A DNA stretch of 64,000 nucleotides, taken from assembly GCF_019393635.1 (NCBI RefSeq), contig NC_057861.1, positions 60,992,532 to 61,056,531 of the forward strand. Direction: 5' to 3'. Each line of letters begins with the position of its first letter. Position 1 is the stretch's first letter. The notes beneath the pieces were generated by a model. It ran no database searches and was not told the origin of the DNA. It saw only the letters and a program-made list of their open reading frames with translations. The stretch is from Dromiciops gliroides. Lineage: Eukaryota; Chordata; Mammalia; Microbiotheria; Microbiotheriidae. A program made the position numbers and the translations under genes. Shown in pieces: positions 58,851 through 64,000 of this stretch.

Positions 58851-60372
58851 TCTCATTTTTTCCTCTGAAAGATTATGATCAGTTTTTCTGGGTAGGTGAT
58901 CCTTGGTTGTAATCCCAATTCCTTTGCCTTCTGGAATATCATATTCCATGCCCTCTGATACTTTAATGTAGAAGCTGCCAAATCTTGTGCTATCCTGACT
59001 GGGTCTCCACAGTACTTGAATTCTTTCTTTTTGGCAGCTTACAATATTTTCTTCTTGACCTGAGAGCTCTGGAATTTGGTTATAATATTCCTAGGAGTTT
59101 TCCTTTTGGGATCTCTTTCTGGAGGTGACTGGTGGATTCTTTCAATTTCTATTTTAGCTTCTGCTTCTAGAATTTCAGAGCAATTTTCCCTGAGAATACC
59201 TTGGAAGATGATGTCTAAGCTCTTTCCTTGATCATAGTTTTCAGGTAGACCAATAATTTTCAAATTATCTCTCCTGGACCTATTTTCCAGGTCAGCAGTT
59301 TTTCCCAGAAGATATTTCACATTGCCCTCTATTTTTTTTATTCATTTGGATTTGCTTTATAGTTTCTTGGTTTCTCATAAGTCACTGGATTCCATTTGTT
59401 CAATCCTCATTCTTAGGCAATTATTTTTATCAGAGAGCTTTTCCATTTGGCTTTTCAAGCTGTTGACTTTTTTCTCATATCTTTCTTGTATCACCCTCAT
59501 TTCTCTTTCCATTTTTCCCTCTACCTCTCTAACTTTATCTTCAAAGTCCTTTTTGAGCACCTCTATGGCCTGAGACCAATTCATATTTTTCTTGGAAGCT
59601 TTAGATATAGGGGCCCTGACATTGACATCTTCCTCTGAGGGTGCACCTCTATCTTCCTTGTCACTAAAGAAACTTTTTATGGTCTTCACCTTTCTCTGCC
59701 TGCTTATCTTGCCTTTCTTTTACTTGGCTTTTAGCTCCTTAAAGTGGGGCACTGTTTCTAGGCTGTAGTATCCCAAGCTTCAGAAGTCCCAGGTGGTATG
59801 ATTTAAGGAGGATAAGGTTCTTCACTCATCTGGCCTGTTCCCTGTTCCATAGATGACCCCAGACCAACTTGATATTCAACCAGCTTTGTGTGGTGTGGTT
59901 ATTAGCTCTGATGAGCCTGTGCCCCTCCCCCACCTGGGCCACTGCTACTCAAGCCTAGCTCCTGGTTCTCAGCAGGGGTGAAAAACCCAAGTTCTGCCTC
60001 AGCACCAGCATGGACCCCTGTAGTCTCCCCCCTGCCAAAGGCTCAGCCCTCTCACCAGACTGTGAGCTTAGTTACAGAGGACACTGGTGCTGCAGCTGAC
60101 TCAGAGTCTCTGGGGGGTCTCCTTCTCTGGCTAGGCCATCCTGGGATTGGATCTGTGTCTGTAGGGTTGGGCTCCACTCCTGTATCAGCACAGCAGCTCC
60201 CTCCTTCTGATCTTCCAAGCCATTCTTGGTTAGAAGATGATTTCAGCACATTCTTCTATGGGTTTTGCTGCTCCAGGAATTGACCTATGGCATTATTTGA
60301 ATGTTTTTTGGAGTAATCGTGTCATGAATTTGAGAGTTCACTGACTTTCCTCCACCATCTTGGCTCTGCCCC
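58851..60372 (-). mobile_element. L1 LINE, 5' part (5' UTR and decayed ORF1)
   Basis: On the - strand it starts at 60,372 with ggggcagagccaagatggtg. The 5' UTR runs to about 59,690. ORF1 begins at 59,689 (MKTIKSFFSDKEDRGAPSEE) with a Lys/Glu-rich coiled coil to 59,375. After a stop and frame change it continues as LENRSRRDNLKIIGLPENYD, IEIERIHQSPPERDPKRK, RNIITKFQSSQVKKKIL to about 59,039, and non-coding to 58,851. ORF2 is absent (3' truncated or rearranged). Homologous to the + strand L1 at 23,076. Confidence 0.87.
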
Positions 60373-61137
60373 AGAAGTCTGCCTCACCATATGCTTCTTC
60401 AGGAACTCTGAAAGCCCTGGTTGCTTCCATCTCTTGTGTTGGGTCAGGCTAATCTCCAGAACTCTACTTTCTATTTTGTGTATAGAAATCTATAGGCGAA
60501 GGCAAGTAATTATCATGGCTTTAAGGCATATATTTCCAATTGCCAAGGGGTTTAGGGCAAGGCTGCACTCAATCCCAAATTATTTTTATCCAAGATCCAG
60601 GCTTGTTCTGAACAAGGGAAAGATAAAATGGGCAAAAGAAAAAAAGAAAAGAGAAAATAATGTGCTTTTAACTCTTCATTGCAAAGTGGTAAATTCTATA
60701 ACAACAATTGTCACTTTGCATCCCAGCCAGGAAAGCTGTTCCTCTTGGTAGTAATTAGAATTTTTCCTGTCTACAATTTTCATTGAGAATTGCAATTGAG
60801 TACTGCCTCTTTTTATACTTTTGAATGAATCTCCTATCTACATAATGCATATCAGAACTCCATCAAATGTATTTATTTTAAAGATTCTCCCACTGACATT
60901 TTTCTTACTTATCCTGTTTGCTTTGATTTTGTTCATGTTAAGTCTCCTAAATTTTATATAATCAAAATTATTTGTCTTATCTTCTTGTGACCCCTTCTAT
61001 TCTTTATTTGGTAAAGAATTGTCTCCATAGTCATAGCTTTGAATCCTTTTTTTGTCTTCTAATTTCTATTCCTTTTATTTTCTTTTTAAAAATTTTATGA
61101 CAATGTTTAGGTCGAATGTGTATTTAATTTAATTAAT
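60373..61137. other. Intergenic AT-rich sequence
   Basis: No gene recognised. 60,840-61,120 (tatcagaactccatcaaatg, agtctcctaaattttatata, tttggtaaagaattgtctcc) reads like L1 or other repeat-derived antisense sequence but is not assigned. Confidence 0.35.
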
Positions 61138-61279
61138 TTTTTTTGGTGGGGCAATGAGGGTTAAGTGACTTGCCCAGGGTCACACAGCTAGTAAGTGTCA
61201 AGTGTCTGAGGTTGGATTTGAACTCAGGTCCTCCTGAATCCAGGGTGGTGCTTTATCCATTGTGCCACCTAGCTGCCCC
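61138..61279 (-). mobile_element. CORE-SINE (WSINE1/WALLSI type)
   Basis: Full antisense copy ending cacctagctgcccc. Confidence 0.92.
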
Positions 61280-61443
61280 TTGAATATGTATTTTAAACTG
61301 AATGTTGTATGCAATGGAAGATATTGGTCCAAGTCTAATTTATGTAAAACTGCTTTCCGGTTTCTTTCTTTTAACATTCTTGTGAGATAGAATTCTTCCC
61401 CAAGAGCAGTCTGTTCTCAAATTTATTAAACACTATATTATTT

Positions 61444-61482
61444 TTTAATCTTTTTTTGTGCGGCTGTGCCACCTAGCTGCCC
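61444..61482 (-). mobile_element. 39-bp mini-SINE with 18-bp target duplication
   Basis: On the - strand: SINE head gggcagctaggtggcaca, seven other bases (gccgcac), then an A-run tail; the whole body is missing. Flanked by a perfect ttaaacactatattattt at 61426-61443 and 61483-61500, so it was inserted in this form by target-primed reverse transcription. Confidence 0.85.
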
Positions 61483-61725
61483 TTAAACACTATATTATTT
61501 AATTTGATTGTTTCTGATTCTAGCATTAAATTTGTAGTACTGTTTTACTTTTATATTCCTACAGGAAAAGTAGTGAATAATTTTGATGATGATTTCTTAT
61601 TGATATAACATTTAGTGTAAAAATGCCATTCCCTCTTCACATCTACTATCTCCATCATTTCCTTAGAGATTACAGTCCTTTTGTTCATCTAAAATAATTT
61701 TATTATTTTATATAACTTTATAAAG

Positions 61726-61821
61726 TGGGAAGCTAGCTAGTGCAATGGATAGAGTGCTGGGTTTGCAATCAGAAGACTTCTCTTCCTAAGTTTTAATCTG
61801 GCCTCAGAAATTTCCTAGCTA
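61726..61821 (+). repeat. Diverged CORE-SINE 5' part
   Basis: aagctagctagtgcaatgga, gagtgctgggtttgcaatca, taatctggcctcag, then broken at the L1 junction. Confidence 0.6.
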
Positions 61822-62398
61822 TTTGGCCATAATATTCCTGGGAGTTCTCATTTTGGGATCTCTTTCAGAAGGCGATTGGATTCTTTCAATTTCTATTTTA
61901 GCTTCTGGTTCTAGAATATCAGGGCAGTTTTTCTTGATAAACCCAGTACACAATCCTGTTTCACTGTGGCTCTAAGCTCTAGCATGTGCCTCTCCCCCAC
62001 CTGGGCTTCCACCTGACAGCTTCCTGGGTCTGAGTATGGGCAAAACACCAGAGTCCCGACTCAGCACCAGCAGAGACCCCTGTAATCTTTCCCCAGCCAA
62101 TCACTTGACCCCCCTCACCATCTGTGGTCTGAGTTCCAGAAGCTGATGCAGCCATAGCCAAGAGGCTCCCCTGGAGTGGCCTGCCTAAGGCTGGATCTGC
62201 AGGGTGAGGTGGTGGGGCTGTGCACCACTCTCACTATCGTATAACAGACCTTTTCTGCTGACCCTCCATCCCTGTCCTTTTGTGGTTTCTGCTGCTCCTG
62301 GAATTTTTCTGTGGCATTATTTGAAGGAATTTGGAGGGGATCTGTGGGAGATCTCTGAGGAGTCACTGCCTTTCTTCCGCCATCTTGGCTCCACCTCC
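61822..62398 (-). mobile_element. L1 5' part with internal deletion joining 5' UTR to ORF1
   Basis: On the - strand it starts near 62,398 with ggaggtggagccaagatggc and has a 5' UTR like that at 60,372-59,880. At about 61,945-61,960 it jumps to mid-ORF1 (complement of gcttctggttctagaatatc, gggatctctttcagaaggcg), skipping roughly 0.7-0.9 kb present in the other copies. Its 5' end sits exactly at the left limit of U3 homology. Confidence 0.75.
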
Positions 62399-62756
62399 AT
62401 GTGATTTTTAAAAAACTAGAACAACTCATAATGTCCATCTGCTAAGGGACAGAATAAATGGGGACCCAGACTCCCAATGATGAAACCCCATATCAATTTT
62501 CTCAGATTTCTTAGCCCTTTCCTGCTGCTAAATAATATTTCACAATTTACAAATCACTTTCATATACAATAGTTGATTTCTTGTTTAGAACAAAAACCTT
62601 GCCAGGTACTCAGGAGTGGGCATCCAATTCACCTTTAAAAATGAAGAAATTGAGGGATAAAGAGATTAAGTAACTTGGCCAAGGACACACAGCTCATAAG
62701 TAGTAGGCAAAGGCCTAAAATTCTGGCCTTTGTCCCTCCATTTACAGCACTTTTTA

Positions 62757-62933
62757 TTTTATTTTATTTTATTTTTATTTATTTATTTATTTTTTTTGGT
62801 GAGGCAATTGGGGTTAAGTGACTTGCCCAGGGTCACACAGCTAGTAAGTGTTAAGTGTCTGAGGCTGGATTTGAACTCAGGTACTCCTGAATCCAGGGCC
62901 GGTGCTCTATCCACTGCACCATCTAGCTGCCCC
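62757..62933 (-). mobile_element. CORE-SINE, U3-specific, with long (TTTA)n tail
   Basis: Perfect target duplication ttacagcacttttta at 62742-62756 and 62934-62948. Tail complement is tttta/ttta repeats of about 40 bp. Sites in U1 and U2 are empty. Confidence 0.96.
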
Positions 62934-63244
62934 TTACAGCACTTTTTAAAGCTAGAAAATGTCTTGAGGAATCAGGGGGTGTACAAACATATATCATTTG
63001 CGTGGAAACTCCATGAATAAAAGCCACAAAGAATAAAATCAAGGTCTTAATGGAAAAAAAAGAGCAGAGTGAGGCAGTTAGATAGGAACCATTTATTAAA
63101 CACCAACTATATGCCACACACTCTGTTAAGCATTGGGGAAACAAACACAGGCAAAGACAGTCCCTGAAACTCACAATCTAATGGGGGGAAAACATGTAAG
63201 CAAATATATATAAACAAGCTATGTACAGAATTAAGAGGCAATTA

Positions 63245-63391
63245 TTCTTTTTTTTTCAAGGTAATCAGGGTAAATTGCCATGCCTAGGATCACACAGCTA
63301 GTAAATGTCAAGTGCCTAAAGTCAGATTAGAACTCAGGTCCTCCGGACTCCAGGGCCAGTGTTCTACCCAATGTGCCACCTACCTTCCCCC
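63245..63391 (-). mobile_element. CORE-SINE shared by U2 and U3
   Basis: Paralogue of 50,470-50,607, at the same target (aggcaattatt / aggaaatcatt flanks). Confidence 0.85.
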
Positions 63392-63961
63392 AATAGGAAA
63401 TCATTAAGAAACAGAAGGTATTAGAATTAAGAGGATCTGGGAAAGGCTCACAGTAAAAATGGAATTATTTAAAAGTTGGGACTTAAATTAAGCAAAAGAA
63501 AACAGTAGATGGAGTTGCATTGACAGGGAATTCTTGACATGAGGGAAAGTCTGAGAAAATGCCCAGAGCCAAAAAATAGAAAAAAAGAAAAAAAAAAGAA
63601 AATGCCCAGAGCCAAGAAATGGAGGGTCTTGTTCCTAGAACAGCAAAGAAGCTAGTGTTACTGGAGCCAAGAATATGTGGTATGGAGTAAGGTATTAGAA
63701 AACTGGAAGGGTGGAAAGGTACTAGATTAAGAAAGGATTTGAATGTCAAATAGAGGATTTTGTATTTGATCCTGGAAGCAACAGGGAGACACTGGCATTC
63801 ATTGCACTATGGAAATGGGGAAAGAGGGAGAGGTGACAGCATGAGACCTCCACTTTAGGAAAATCACTGTAGTGGCTAAATGGAGGATGGATTTGAGGGA
63901 GAGGAAATTGAGGAAGCCAAAATTTCTGCCTCCCAATATTTTCATCAGAAATATCAGTGTC

Positions 63962-64000
63962 GGGGCGGAGCCAAGATGGCGGAGAGGAAGCAGCAAGCTA
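63962..64000 (+). mobile_element. Start of an L1 (5' terminus), runs off the edge
   Basis: ggggcggagccaagatggcg begins directly after aaatatcagtgt, where U2 continues with cttatttctagg. The motif equals the 5' end of the other L1 copies here and resembles the YY1-binding start of the human L1 5' UTR. Only 39 bases are visible. Confidence 0.8.

Larger units (their letters stand above)
62399..63961. repeat. Segmental duplication unit U3 (left part, cut by window edge)
   Basis: Colinear with U2 48,936-51,290 and U1 29,800-31,330: aactcataatgtccatctgc, cccaatgatgaaacccca, tgccacacactctgttaagc, gtgttactggagccaagaat, gaatgtcaaatagaggattt, cctcccaatattttcatcag. In U1 and U2 the OR stop codon comes about 50-60 bases after this last block, so a third OR is expected just past the right edge. 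Confidence 0.88.

Noticed and set aside
59978-60283. 101-codon + strand frame
   Set aside because: Lies antisense in the L1 5' UTR; no domain.

Overview
The window is from a marsupial nuclear genome, most likely an Australian one. About thirty copies of a tRNA-derived CORE-SINE of the WSINE1/WALLSI type lie in both orientations, many with clear target-site duplications. They sit among MIR, L2, L3/CR1, RTE and L1 relics and putative ERV LTRs. The assignment rests on recognising these repeat signatures by eye; no database search was possible.

Left part (1-14,730, + strand): the last seven coding exons of SLC1A6, the neuronal glutamate transporter EAAT4. All splice phases fit, every exon is open, and the reading frame ends at 13,758. 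About 448 residues are encoded; the roughly 115 N-terminal residues lie upstream of base 1. A 3' UTR with a polyadenylation signal at 14,706 follows. The introns hold old SINE/LINE fragments, three young SINEs and several microsatellites.

Middle part (14,730-26,690): gene-free sequence made of MIR copies, an L3/CR1 LINE relic, two putative ERV LTRs, an RTE endonuclease relic, several SINEs and a 5' L1 portion with a decayed ORF1.

Right part (26,690-64,000): a segmental-duplication array built around olfactory receptor (OR) genes on the - strand. Unit U1 (about 26,690-36,695) holds an OR pseudogene with a net 2-nt deletion. Unit U2 (about 42,455-58,762) holds an intact 312-residue OR. Unit U3 starts at about 62,399 and runs off the right edge just before the place where its OR should lie. 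Between U1 and U2, a segment of about 2.9 kb is itself tandemly duplicated (A, B). SINE and L1 insertions found in only some units give a relative order of events.

SLC1A6 beside an OR cluster of family 1/7 type matches the human 19p13.1 arrangement, so the linkage appears old. I found no operon-like, CRISPR or otherwise novel gene system. The novelty is structural: the OR duplication history, a 39-bp mini-SINE with a perfect 18-bp target duplication, a composite SINE, and an internally deleted L1 joining 5' UTR to mid-ORF1.
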